Shown here in pieces: positions 16,356 to 24,996 of a DNA stretch of 51,578 nt; the first letter of the stretch is position 1; every line of letters begins with the position of its first letter. The notes beneath the pieces are model-generated. The model worked only from the letters and a program-made list of their open reading frames with translations, ran no database searches and was not told where the DNA came from. The translations under genes were made by a program, and so were the position numbers. Source of the DNA: an uncultured Muribaculaceae bacterium (lineage in GTDB: Bacteria; Bacteroidota; Bacteroidia; Bacteroidales; Muribaculaceae); assembly GCA_910584545.1 (NCBI GenBank), contig CAJUBC010000010.1, positions 1-51,578 on the forward strand, given 5' to 3'.

Positions 16356-17116
16356 CGGCGCGTCCATATCTTCCAGGATAAGAGAGCCTGATTGTGCAGC
16401 ATCTCAAGCCCGTTCTTGACTGTGGCGCCTCTTTCCGCGCATCGACGCATGAACTCGGTCCTTTCCGGATTGTAGACGAGGTCATGGCAGATATGATGTT
16501 CTGTAATAAGATGATATGGAATATCAGGAGCACTCCCTATGTCCGGATATGTTCCGAGCGGAGTACAGTTTACTATCAACGGGTTCGCGCTCATCGTCTT
16601 TTCGTCAAGACTGTCATATCCGATAATGTCCGGTTTGATTTCGGATTCATTATCATGCAAGGCCTTTTCAGGTTTGCGCGATACGAATGTGACACCTATT
16701 TTGAGCTGCCGCAGTGCGTATGCCACAGCCTTCGAGGATCCTCCTGTGCCTAATATAAGCGCCTTTCTGACATCAGGCCTGAGCAATGGCTTGACACTGT
16801 CTGCAAATCCATGCCAGTCGGTGTTGTATCCCTCGAGTTTTCCATTATGAATCCTGATTACATTTATGGCCCCGATGTGCCGCGCATCATCCGAGATGGA
16901 ATCGAGATAGGGGAGTACCCTCTCTTTGTGCGGAATGGTGACATTAACCCCTGCAAGCTGCGGATGAGACTCTAAAAGAGCGGTAATTTCTCCTATGTTG
17001 GGCATCGGAAATAGGTTATACGTGCATTGCAATCCCTCTCTCCGGAATTTTTCTGAGAAGAAATTACCGGAAAAGGAATGTCCTAACGGATAACCTATCA
17101 GTCCGAATTCCCGCAT
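16352..17116 (-). CDS. aroE: Shikimate dehydrogenase
   Basis: A 254-residue enzyme reducing 3-dehydroshikimate to shikimate with NADPH, step four of chorismate synthesis. Substrate-site motifs GYPLGHSFS (8-16) and NVTIPHKE (about 59-66, with the catalytic Lys) and NTDWHG are present. The Rossmann motif GTGGSSKAVAYAL follows, with VSRKPEK as the part that contacts the NADP phosphate. The C-terminal GLEMLHNQA is standard. The length is slightly short but normal for the AroE type in Bacteroidales. It lies 9 bases downstream of the M13 peptidase gene and overlaps comEC by 4 bases, so it is an internal gene of a four-gene operon. Confidence 0.96.
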   Translation of the reverse strand: MREFGLIGYPLGHSFSGNFFSEKFRREGLQCTYNLFPMPNIGEITALLESHPQLAGVNVTIPHKERVLPYLDSISDDARHIGAINVIRIHNGKLEGYNTDWHGFADSVKPLLRPDVRKALILGTGGSSKAVAYALRQLKIGVTFVSRKPEKALHDNESEIKPDIIGYDSLDEKTMSANPLIVNCTPLGTYPDIGSAPDIPYHLITEHHICHDLVYNPERTEFMRRCAERGATVKNGLEMLHNQALLSWKIWTRR

Positions 17117-17125
17117 GTTTCCGCC

Positions 17126-19081
17126 TTACCAGATTATCACTCTTTCCTCAATAGGACGATACATCTCGTCTTCTTCCTGAATGTCGAAGGCTTCGAAGAA
17201 AGGCTCAATGTTACGCAGGGTCACGTTCACCCGGTTGCGGGCAAGCGAATGCGGATCACTCATTGTGCGCGAGAGAATCTCTTCCGGTCTGATGTTTGAG
17301 GCCCACACTCCGGCATACGAGAGATAGAAACGCTGGAGAGCCGAAAAACCGTCGATTTCGCGTGCGGCCGATTCCTTGCAGTTGTCCCGATATGCTGTCA
17401 ACGCTACGCGAAGTCCTCCCTGGTCCGCAATATTCTCTCCCAATGTAAATGTGCCGTTGGCATGTACACCGGGTGCTACCTCAACTGCATCGAACTGTTC
17501 CACGAGCTTAGCGGTCAGTTGCTTGAAATTGGTCTCATCCCCTGTAGTCCACCAGTTGGAAAGATTGCCGTTCTTGTCGAATCGGCGCCCTTGGTCATCA
17601 AATCCATGCGTCATCTCATGACCTATCACCACGCCGATCGCTCCATAATTCAAAGCGTCGTCAGCATTGATGTCGAAGTAGGGAGGCTGCAGGATAGCGG
17701 CCGGGAAGCATATCTCATTGATTGAAGGGGCATAGTAAGCGTTGACGGTCTGCGGGGTCATGAACCATTCATCCTTGTCTACCGGTTTATCGAGTTTAGA
17801 GTAATTATCATGTGTGAACCATTTCGAAGCCTCAAGTACGTTTTCAACGTATGTGCGCGCTGGGTCGACATGTATTCCGGAATAGTCCTTCCATTTGTCA
17901 GGATAACCTATCTTCACTCGCAACGCGTTGAGTTTGTCCAGAGCCTTTTCTTTAGTTTCCTGGCTCATCCACGGCAGTGCCTGGATATGGACACCGAGGG
18001 CTTTGCGCAGATTTTCGACCAGTCCGACCATATACAGCTTGTTCTCCTCAGGGAAATATTTCTCCACATATAACTGTCCGATAGCCTCTCCGAACATCGA
18101 GTTGGGTATGGTCATGGCGCGTTTCCAAAGCGGCTTCTTCTCCTCGGTGCCGCTCATCACGCGGTCATACAGCTCGAAATCAGCATTATAGAAATCCTCA
18201 CCGAGCACACCGGTGGATTCCATAATGATTCCGGAAATCAGGAAGTCCTTCAGCTCCCGTTCGGTGAGCTGCGGGATATAGGAGTCGATGAATTTCAGAT
18301 AGTCCGGCGATGACAGATTCGCCCCCTTCACATTTTGAAGTCCCACTCCCTCGAACAGTTTCTCCCATTCGGTGTGTGGATACTGTTCCTTGATTTCGGC
18401 AAGTGTCCGCATATTGTGGCGCTTCATTGGGTCGCGTCGTTCCTCACGCGTCAGTTTATGCCTGGCCATCTCGGTCTCTATTCGGATAACCGAATCCCAG
18501 ATCCTTTCGGCGGATTCAGTATCATAACCGACAAGGGTCATGATGCGGTCGATATATTTATGGTATGCGTCGATGATGCGCGTGTTGGTCTCGTTTTCCA
18601 CGAGATAGTAGTCTCTGTCGCCCAGTCCGAGACCCGCCTCTCCGATATGCAGAATGTTCATGTCGGAATCAGCGGGGTCAGGTCCCACACCCAACGTGAA
18701 GAAAGGGGATTCCACTCCCTGCATCATCCATATCAACGTATCTGTCAGGTCTTCTTTCCGCATGATCTCTACGCGTTCGAGCATCGGTAGCAGGGGAGTG
18801 ATACCGAGTCTGTTACGTTCTTCCATGTCGAGGCCCTGACGATAGATGTCGTTGACTTTCTGTGCGATGGTGTCGCGCACCGAAGCCTGAGGGTCCTCTC
18901 CGAGATTCTCAATGAGATCGCGGACCTGACGACGCGCCTGTTCTCCGAGCACATTGAATGTCCCGAAGCTTGCATATTCACCTTCGAGAGGATGACTCTT
19001 CTGCCATCCTCCGCATGCGTATCCGTAGAAATCCGATTTCGGATTCACGGAAATTTCTATATTGTCTTTAAGAATGTTCAT
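17126..19081 (-). CDS. Cytosolic M13-family zinc metallopeptidase (PepO/neprilysin-like)
   Basis: A 651-residue peptidase of family M13. The zinc site is complete: VIGHEMTHGFDDQG (HExxH near residue 487) and GENIADQGG about 60 residues on, giving the third ligand Glu. NAYYAPSINEICFPAAILQPP before it is the family's substrate-binding segment. The protein begins directly with the conserved NPKSDFYGYACGGW block and has no signal peptide. It ends in RVIIW without the Cys that precedes the terminal Trp in secreted neprilysins. Both point to a cytoplasmic oligopeptidase like lactococcal PepO (inference). The ATG overlaps the stop of the ABC-F gene by 4 bases. Confidence 0.93.
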   Translation of the reverse strand: MNILKDNIEISVNPKSDFYGYACGGWQKSHPLEGEYASFGTFNVLGEQARRQVRDLIENLGEDPQASVRDTIAQKVNDIYRQGLDMEERNRLGITPLLPMLERVEIMRKEDLTDTLIWMMQGVESPFFTLGVGPDPADSDMNILHIGEAGLGLGDRDYYLVENETNTRIIDAYHKYIDRIMTLVGYDTESAERIWDSVIRIETEMARHKLTREERRDPMKRHNMRTLAEIKEQYPHTEWEKLFEGVGLQNVKGANLSSPDYLKFIDSYIPQLTERELKDFLISGIIMESTGVLGEDFYNADFELYDRVMSGTEEKKPLWKRAMTIPNSMFGEAIGQLYVEKYFPEENKLYMVGLVENLRKALGVHIQALPWMSQETKEKALDKLNALRVKIGYPDKWKDYSGIHVDPARTYVENVLEASKWFTHDNYSKLDKPVDKDEWFMTPQTVNAYYAPSINEICFPAAILQPPYFDINADDALNYGAIGVVIGHEMTHGFDDQGRRFDKNGNLSNWWTTGDETNFKQLTAKLVEQFDAVEVAPGVHANGTFTLGENIADQGGLRVALTAYRDNCKESAAREIDGFSALQRFYLSYAGVWASNIRPEEILSRTMSDPHSLARNRVNVTLRNIEPFFEAFDIQEEDEMYRPIEERVIIW

Positions 19082-21036
19082 TTCAGCATTTCGGATTTTT
19101 CCTGTTCACTCTCCCAGTCGGCCATAGCCTTTTCAAGGAGTTTCTGTACTTCCGCGTATCGACCAAGCACCTCTTCCGTCGCATCGCCGGCGGCAAGCTT
19201 CCCTTCCAATTCCTGCTGCTCAGTTTCGAGTTTCTCTATCTCCGCTTCGAGCCGTTTAATGGCTTTCTCCACGCGGTTGATCAGTCTCTGCCTCTCTTTC
19301 TGTTCGGCGTATGAGAGTTTCCCGTCGGTCTTGCCTGCATCAGTATTGTTCTCCTCTGCCGGCACAGCCTGTGTCTGCGTTCCTGCTTTGGCAGCCTCCG
19401 GCGTTCTGGTCTCAAGCTGGTTGAGGTTAGCGAGGTTCTTGCGCCTGAGGAAGTCGTAGATGCCGCCGAGATTCTCGCGGACCTTACCGTCGCCGAATTC
19501 ATAGACCTTGTCTACGAGTCCGTCAAGGAAGTAGCGGTCATGGCTCACCACAATCACCGTTCCGGTAAAATCGCGGATCGCCTCCTTCAGTATATCCTTT
19601 GTGGTTATGTCGAGATGGTTGGTAGGCTCGTCGAGTATGAGGAAATTGACCGGCTCGAGAAGAAGCCTGATCATGGCGAGACGTGTCTTCTCTCCGCCCG
19701 ACAGCACCTTCACCTTCTTGTCGACGGCCTCGCCGCCGAACATGAAGGCTCCGAGTATGTCGCGGACCTTGGTGCGCATGTCGCCGGTAGCCACGTTGTC
19801 GATGGTCTCGAACACCGTCAGTTCTCCATCGAGCAGTTGCGCCTGGTTCTGCGCGAAATATCCTATCTGCACGTTGTGTCCTATCTTCAGCGTGCCGGTA
19901 TATGGAATCTCACCCATAATGCATTTCACCAATGTGGATTTTCCCTCTCCGTTCCTGCCTACAAACGCTACTTTCTCGCCCCGGCGGATGGTGAATTCTG
20001 CATGGTCGAACACCTGATGGTCGCCGTAGCGTTTCCCCACGTCCTCCACGATGAGAGGGAAGTCGCCCGACCTCGATGCCGGGGGAAACTTCAGACGCAG
20101 TCTCGAGTTGTCCACCTCATCCACCTCTATGGGGACGATCTTCTCGAGTTGCTTTATTCGGCTCTGCACCTGGACGGCTTTCGTGGCCTTATATCGAAAT
20201 CTCTCTATGAAGTCCTCGATATCGGCGATCTGTTTCTGCTGGTTCTCGTATGCCCTCATCTGCTGGGCCACTCGCTCGCGGCGCAGTTCGAGGAAGTTGC
20301 TGTAATTCACCTTATAGTCGTACGCCTTGCCGCAGGATATCTCGATGGTCCTGCCTGTCACGTTGTCAAGAAACGCGCGGTCGTGGCTTACCAGCACCAC
20401 CGCCCGGGCCTTTGTCTGCATGAACTGCTCGAGCCACTGGATCGACTCTATGTCGAGATGGTTGGTGGGCTCGTCGAGCAGGAGCACGTCGGGACGCTTG
20501 AGCAATATCTTCGCAAGCTCCACGCGCATGCGCCATCCTCCGGAGAACTCGCTCGTGGGCCTGTCGAAATCCTCACGGCGGAATCCGAGTCCGGTCAGGG
20601 TCGACTCCACCTCTGCGTCGATGTTCGAGGCTCCCTCTATGGCGAGCCGCTCGTTCAGGAAGTCGAGTCGCTCGATGAGTTTTCTGTATTCCTCGCTCTC
20701 GTAATCATCGCGCTCCGACAGCCTATCCGTGATCTCCGAGAGTTCACGGTTCAGGTCGAGCAGGTCGGAGAATGCCTTGCGCGCCTCCTCTATTAGAGTG
20801 GTGTCGTCGGAGACATTCATCTGTTGCGGAAGATACCCTATGGTGATGTCGCCCGGCATTGATATTGAGCCGGACGTAGGATGCTCCTGACCGGCGAGTA
20901 TCTTGAGCAGTGTCGATTTGCCGGCACCGTTCTTTCCGGTCAGAGCTATCTTGTCGTTTTTGTTGATGACGAAACTAATGTCTGTGAAGAGTGGGCGTGC
21001 CGAAAACTCCACAGATATGTTGTTAATAGAAATCAT
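19078..21036 (-). CDS. ABC-F family ATPase (Uup/YfmR-like)
   Basis: A 652-residue protein with two ATP-binding cassettes and no membrane helices. Walker A sites are GKNGAGKST (about 34-42) and GRNGEGKST (about 360-368). Signatures are FSGGWRMRVELAK and LSGGEKTRLAM, and both Walker B motifs end in LLDEPTNHLD or LILDEPTNHLD. The charged inter-domain linker (about 240-310) is typical of ABC-F. The last 85 residues form a coiled coil (RLINRVEKAIKRLEAEIEKLE...), as in Uup. Such proteins act on ribosomes or branched DNA; some give antibiotic resistance, which cannot be predicted here. First gene of the four-gene operon to comEC, divergent from hutU. Confidence 0.93.
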   Translation of the reverse strand: MISINNISVEFSARPLFTDISFVINKNDKIALTGKNGAGKSTLLKILAGQEHPTSGSISMPGDITIGYLPQQMNVSDDTTLIEEARKAFSDLLDLNRELSEITDRLSERDDYESEEYRKLIERLDFLNERLAIEGASNIDAEVESTLTGLGFRREDFDRPTSEFSGGWRMRVELAKILLKRPDVLLLDEPTNHLDIESIQWLEQFMQTKARAVVLVSHDRAFLDNVTGRTIEISCGKAYDYKVNYSNFLELRRERVAQQMRAYENQQKQIADIEDFIERFRYKATKAVQVQSRIKQLEKIVPIEVDEVDNSRLRLKFPPASRSGDFPLIVEDVGKRYGDHQVFDHAEFTIRRGEKVAFVGRNGEGKSTLVKCIMGEIPYTGTLKIGHNVQIGYFAQNQAQLLDGELTVFETIDNVATGDMRTKVRDILGAFMFGGEAVDKKVKVLSGGEKTRLAMIRLLLEPVNFLILDEPTNHLDITTKDILKEAIRDFTGTVIVVSHDRYFLDGLVDKVYEFGDGKVRENLGGIYDFLRRKNLANLNQLETRTPEAAKAGTQTQAVPAEENNTDAGKTDGKLSYAEQKERQRLINRVEKAIKRLEAEIEKLETEQQELEGKLAAGDATEEVLGRYAEVQKLLEKAMADWESEQEKSEMLK

Positions 21037-21039
21037 ATC

Positions 21040-21048
21040 GCAAAATTA
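21040..21048 (-). promoter_or_regulatory. -7-like element directly before the ABC-F start
   Basis: Reads TAATTTTGC on the minus strand and ends 4 bases before the ATG at 21036. No TTTG sits 19-21 nt upstream. If used, the transcript would be leaderless. Confidence 0.4.
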
Positions 21049-21123
21049 CTCAAAAAAATCCATGCGACGCCGGAAAATCAATAATTTTATCCCCGAGATG
21101 TCGGATAATATCAAAAAAATGCG

Positions 21124-21132
21124 TATTTTTGC
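21124..21132 (+). promoter_or_regulatory. Candidate -7 element for the hut operon
   Basis: TATTTTTGC fits TAnnTTTG. The -33 region is not consensus. The leader would be about 100 nt and contains CCGCA-7 nt-TGCGG (21190-21206), which could fold. Confidence 0.45.
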
Positions 21133-21236
21133 GACAAAATATGTCCGGAAATCAGACATCCTCACCGAGCGCTGTCATAAAGTTGATTCCGCATGGCGCG
21201 TGCGGCGGGGTGTCTGTTCCAAGAAACTATAATATC

Positions 21237-23231
21237 ATGAACACAGACAGAATAGTATTAGACGCAGTATGGCCTGAGATGCCCGAGTTCAAAGAGGGTA
21301 TCCGCAGAGCCCCGGACCGTGGTTACACGCTCACGCCGGAGAAGACAGTGACGGCTCTGAAGAATGCACTCCGTTACCTTCCCAAGGAGCTCCATGAAAA
21401 GGCGGCTCCTGAATTCCTTGAGGAATTGCGCACACGCGGCCGCATTTACGGCTACCGTTGGCGTCCAGCCGGCGACCTCAAGGCGAAGCCAATTGACGAG
21501 TACAAGGGTAAATGTCTCGCTGGTAAGGCTTTTCAGGTGATGATCGACAACAACCTCTGTTTCGACGTGGCTCTCTATCCTTACGAGCTCGTGACTTACG
21601 GAGAGACGGGACAGGTTTGCCAGAACTGGCTCCAATACCGTCTGATCAAGAAATATCTCGAGAACCTCACCGACGAGCAGACTCTCGTGGTTGAGTCGGG
21701 ACACCCTCTCGGCCTCTTCCCCTCGCGCAAGGACGCTCCGCGCGTCATCATCACCAACGCGATGATGGTGGGTATGTTCGACAACCTCAACGACTGGCAC
21801 GAGGCTATGCAGATGGGTGTGGCCAACTATGGCCAGATGACCGCAGGCGGCTGGATGTACATCGGTCCCCAGGGTATCGTACACGGTACATTCAACACCA
21901 TCCTCAACGCCGGCCGCATGAAACTCGGTGTTGCCGATGACGGCGACCTCAGCGGCTATCTATTCGTTTCGTCGGGTCTCGGCGGCATGAGCGGTGCTCA
22001 GCCCAAGGCTGCCGAAATCGCCGGCGCCGCAGCTATCATCGCTGAGGTTGACCAGTCCCGCATCAAGACAAGAATGGACCAGGGATGGGTCAGCGAGTGT
22101 ACCGACGACATCGCCGAGGCTTTCCGTCTTGCCGAGAAGGCAATGGAGGAGAAGCGTCCGATTTCCATCGCTTATCACGGCAACGTGGTCGACCTGCTCG
22201 AGTATGCCGTGGAGAACAAGAAGAAGATTCATCTCCTCAGCGACCAGACTTCCTGCCATGCCGTATACGAGGGCGGTTACTGCCCGGTAGGCCTCACTTT
22301 CGAGGAGCGCACCAAGATGCTCCACGAGAATCCTGAGAAATTCCGCAAGCTTGTCGACGAGACTCTCCACCGCCACTACAACGCCATCAAGAAACTTGTG
22401 GCCGAAGGCACCTATTTCTTCGACTACGGCAACTCCTTCATGAAGGCGATATATGACTCCGGCGTGAAGGAGATCTCTAAGAACGGCATCGATGAGAAGG
22501 ACGGCTTCATCTGGCCTTCATACGTGGAGGACATCATGGGCCCGATGCTCTTCGACTATGGCTACGGTCCCTTCAGATGGGTCTGCCTCAGCGGCAAGCA
22601 TGAGGATCTCATCAAGACTGACCACGCCGCGATGGCATGCATCGATCCTAACCGCCGCGGTCAGGACCGCGACAACTACAACTGGATCCGCGACGCAGAG
22701 AAGAACGCGCTCGTTGTTGGAACACAGGCCCGCATCCTCTATCAGGATGCCATGGGACGTCTCCGCATAGCGCTGAAGTTCAACGAAATGGTTCGCAACG
22801 GAGAGGTGGGACCGATCATGCTTGGCCGTGACCACCACGACGTGAGCGGTACCGATTCTCCCTTCCGCGAGACAAGCAACATCAAGGATGGCTCCAACGT
22901 TATGGCGGATATGGCCGTACAGTGCTTCGCAGGCAACTGCGCCCGCGGTATGAGCCTCGTGGCTCTCCACAACGGTGGCGGCGTCGGAATCGGCAAGGCC
23001 ATCAACGGTGGTTTCGGAATGGTCTGCGACGGTTCCGAGCGAGTCGACAACATCCTCAAGCAGGCTATGCTTTGGGATGTGATGGGAGGTGTGGCCCGCC
23101 GCAGCTGGGCCCGCAACGAGAACGCCATGAGCACCGTCAAGGAGTGGAACGACACTCAGGCCGAGAACGGCTTCATGATCACCGAGCCCTTCCTCGCCGA
23201 CGAGGAGATGATCAAATCACTTTTGAAATAA
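21237..23231 (+). CDS. hutU: Urocanate hydratase
   Basis: A 664-residue enzyme that adds water to urocanate, using tightly bound NAD+, to give imidazolonepropionate: step two of histidine degradation. Start at 21237 (MNTDRIVLDAVWP); the frame is open further upstream, but that part holds the leader. The protein is of the longer, animal-like type (about 660-680 residues, against about 560 in Bacillus or Pseudomonas). Conserved parts include QNWLQYRLIKKYLE, GLGGMSGAQPKAAEIAGA, the PNRRGQDRD segment and the Gly-rich GGGVGIGKAINGGFGMVCDG near the end. First gene of hutU-ftcD-hutI-hutH. Codons are strongly biased to C-ending forms, as in highly expressed genes. Confidence 0.96.
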   Translation: MNTDRIVLDAVWPEMPEFKEGIRRAPDRGYTLTPEKTVTALKNALRYLPKELHEKAAPEFLEELRTRGRIYGYRWRPAGDLKAKPIDEYKGKCLAGKAFQVMIDNNLCFDVALYPYELVTYGETGQVCQNWLQYRLIKKYLENLTDEQTLVVESGHPLGLFPSRKDAPRVIITNAMMVGMFDNLNDWHEAMQMGVANYGQMTAGGWMYIGPQGIVHGTFNTILNAGRMKLGVADDGDLSGYLFVSSGLGGMSGAQPKAAEIAGAAAIIAEVDQSRIKTRMDQGWVSECTDDIAEAFRLAEKAMEEKRPISIAYHGNVVDLLEYAVENKKKIHLLSDQTSCHAVYEGGYCPVGLTFEERTKMLHENPEKFRKLVDETLHRHYNAIKKLVAEGTYFFDYGNSFMKAIYDSGVKEISKNGIDEKDGFIWPSYVEDIMGPMLFDYGYGPFRWVCLSGKHEDLIKTDHAAMACIDPNRRGQDRDNYNWIRDAEKNALVVGTQARILYQDAMGRLRIALKFNEMVRNGEVGPIMLGRDHHDVSGTDSPFRETSNIKDGSNVMADMAVQCFAGNCARGMSLVALHNGGGVGIGKAINGGFGMVCDGSERVDNILKQAMLWDVMGGVARRSWARNENAMSTVKEWNDTQAENGFMITEPFLADEEMIKSLLK

Positions 23232-23242
23232 CCTAATCTATC

Positions 23243-23268
23243 GGCGGCATCGGCATCCCGGTGCCGCC
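23243..23268. repeat. GC-rich intercistronic hairpin between hutU and ftcD
   Basis: GGCGGCATCGG (23243-23253), loop CATC, CCGGTGCCGCC (23258-23268): an 11-bp stem with one G-T pair. No T-run follows. It lies 24 bases before the ftcD start and could shield the hutU transcript end or tune relative expression. Confidence 0.6.
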
Positions 23269-23292
23269 GGTTACCATGATACAAACCATATA

Positions 23293-24996
23293 ATGAAACA
23301 GATTATAGAGTGCGTGCCTAATTTCAGCGAAGGCCGCGACCGCGCCGTGATCGACGCAATCACAGCTGAGATTGAAAAGGGTGGAGAAGTGAGTCTGCTG
23401 GACGTGGATCCCGGCGAGGCCACCAACCGTACTGTAGTTACTTTTGTCGGTGAGCCGGAGGCTGTGTGCGAGGCCGCTTTCCGCGGAATCAGAAAGGCCG
23501 CTGAGCTTATCGACATGCGCAACCATCACGGAGCGCATCCCCGCATGGGTGCCACCGACGTATGCCCGCTTATTCCCGTGAGCGGAATCACTCTCGAGGA
23601 GTGCGCAGAACTGGCGCGCAAGCTCGCCAAGCGTGTGAGCGACGAACTCGGCATACCGACCTACTGCTACGAGGCAGCAGCTTTCACTCCCGAGCGCAAG
23701 AACCTCGCTGTGTGCCGTGCCGGTGAGTATGAGGCACTCCCGGAAAAGATGAACCATGAGGGCAAAGGTCCCGACTTCGGCGACCGTCCATACGACGAGG
23801 ATGCAGCCCGTACTGGTGCCACCACTATCGGAGCCCGCGATTTTCTTATCGCCGTGAATTATAATCTCAACACAACTTCCACACGCCGTGCCAACGCAAT
23901 TGCCTTCGATGTACGCGAAAAGGGTCGTCCCATGCGCGAGGGTGGCAAGGTGACCGGCAAACCGATGAAGGATGCAGACGGCAACGTGGTGATGATCCCC
24001 GGTACTCTCAAGGGAACAAAGGCCATCGGCTGGTTCATCGATGAGTACGGTATCGCGCAGGTGTCGATGAACATCACAAACATGCGCGAGACTCCGCTAC
24101 ACAAGGCGTTCGACGAGGTATGCGCCAAGGCCGCAGCAAGAGGCGTGCGCGTCACAGGTGCAGAGATCGTGGGTCTCGTGCCCAAGTCCGCTCTCATTGA
24201 TGCCGGCAAGCACTATCTGCGCATGCAGCAGCGTTCGCTCGGTATCCCGGAGGAGGAGATAATCCGCATCGCCGTCAAGTCGATGGGTCTCGACGACCTT
24301 AAGCCCTTCAAGCCCGAGGAGAAGGTGATCGAGTACATGCTCGAGGCCGGAAAAGAGAAGACACGCAAGCTTACCGACATGACGCTCACCGCGTTTGCCG
24401 ACGAGACTTCTTCGGAATCGCCCGCCCCCGGCGGTGGCTCTATTTCCGCATACATGGGCGCTCTCGGAGCCGCTCTCGGCACAATGGTGGCCAATCTCTC
24501 CGCCCACAAGGCTGGATGGGACGACCGCTGGGAGGAATTCTCCGACGCTGCCGAGAAGGGCCGTCATATCCAGGACCGTCTTATCGCTCTCGTGGATGAG
24601 GATACAGAGGCGTTCAACCGCATCATGGATGTGTTCGCCATGCCTAAGGGTACGCCCGAGGAGAAGGCCGCGCGTTCCGCAGCGCTGCAGGATGCCACTC
24701 TCTACGCTACTCAGGTGCCTCTGCGCACCATAAAGACCTCTTTCGAGGCTTTCGATCTGCTCGAGGAGATGGCCCGCAAGGGTAATCCGGCTTCTGTCAG
24801 CGATGTCGGCGTGGGTGCGCTTGCCGCCCGTTCCGCAGTGTTCGGAGCCTGGCTCAACGTCAAGATCAACGCCGCCGGTCTCAAGGACCGCGAGAAAGCC
24901 GATGCCATTCTCGCGGAGGCTGAGAAGATCGCGGATGAGGCAGCGAAGCGCGAGACCGAGATCCTGAAGCTCGTAAATGATACAATAGCCAAGTAA
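23293..24996 (+). CDS. ftcD: Bifunctional glutamate formimidoyltransferase / formimidoyltetrahydrofolate cyclodeaminase
   Basis: A 567-residue two-domain enzyme of the animal FTCD type. Residues about 1-330 are the formiminotransferase, with VPNFSEGRD at the start and NHHGAHPRMGATDVCPLIPV (about 76-95) around the catalytic His. It moves the formimino group from N-formiminoglutamate to tetrahydrofolate, releasing glutamate. Residues about 360-567 are the cyclodeaminase, with SPAPGGGSISAYMGALGAAL and helix-rich flanks, which closes the ring to 5,10-methenyl-tetrahydrofolate and frees ammonia. The presence of FTCD without hutG or hutF explains how formiminoglutamate is finished here and links histidine to the one-carbon pool. 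The stop overlaps the hutI start by one base. Confidence 0.96.
   Translation: MKQIIECVPNFSEGRDRAVIDAITAEIEKGGEVSLLDVDPGEATNRTVVTFVGEPEAVCEAAFRGIRKAAELIDMRNHHGAHPRMGATDVCPLIPVSGITLEECAELARKLAKRVSDELGIPTYCYEAAAFTPERKNLAVCRAGEYEALPEKMNHEGKGPDFGDRPYDEDAARTGATTIGARDFLIAVNYNLNTTSTRRANAIAFDVREKGRPMREGGKVTGKPMKDADGNVVMIPGTLKGTKAIGWFIDEYGIAQVSMNITNMRETPLHKAFDEVCAKAAARGVRVTGAEIVGLVPKSALIDAGKHYLRMQQRSLGIPEEEIIRIAVKSMGLDDLKPFKPEEKVIEYMLEAGKEKTRKLTDMTLTAFADETSSESPAPGGGSISAYMGALGAALGTMVANLSAHKAGWDDRWEEFSDAAEKGRHIQDRLIALVDEDTEAFNRIMDVFAMPKGTPEEKAARSAALQDATLYATQVPLRTIKTSFEAFDLLEEMARKGNPASVSDVGVGALAARSAVFGAWLNVKINAAGLKDREKADAILAEAEKIADEAAKRETEILKLVNDTIAK

Noticed and set aside
19540..20796. A 418-codon open frame on the plus strand opposite the ABC-F gene
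   Set aside because: It lies fully inside a well-conserved ABC-F gene. Its His/Leu-rich product is the usual shadow of biased codons.
21129..21236. Upstream start of hutU at 21129
   Set aside because: It would add 36 residues unlike any urocanase, directly overlapping the -7 element. The family N terminus begins at 21237.
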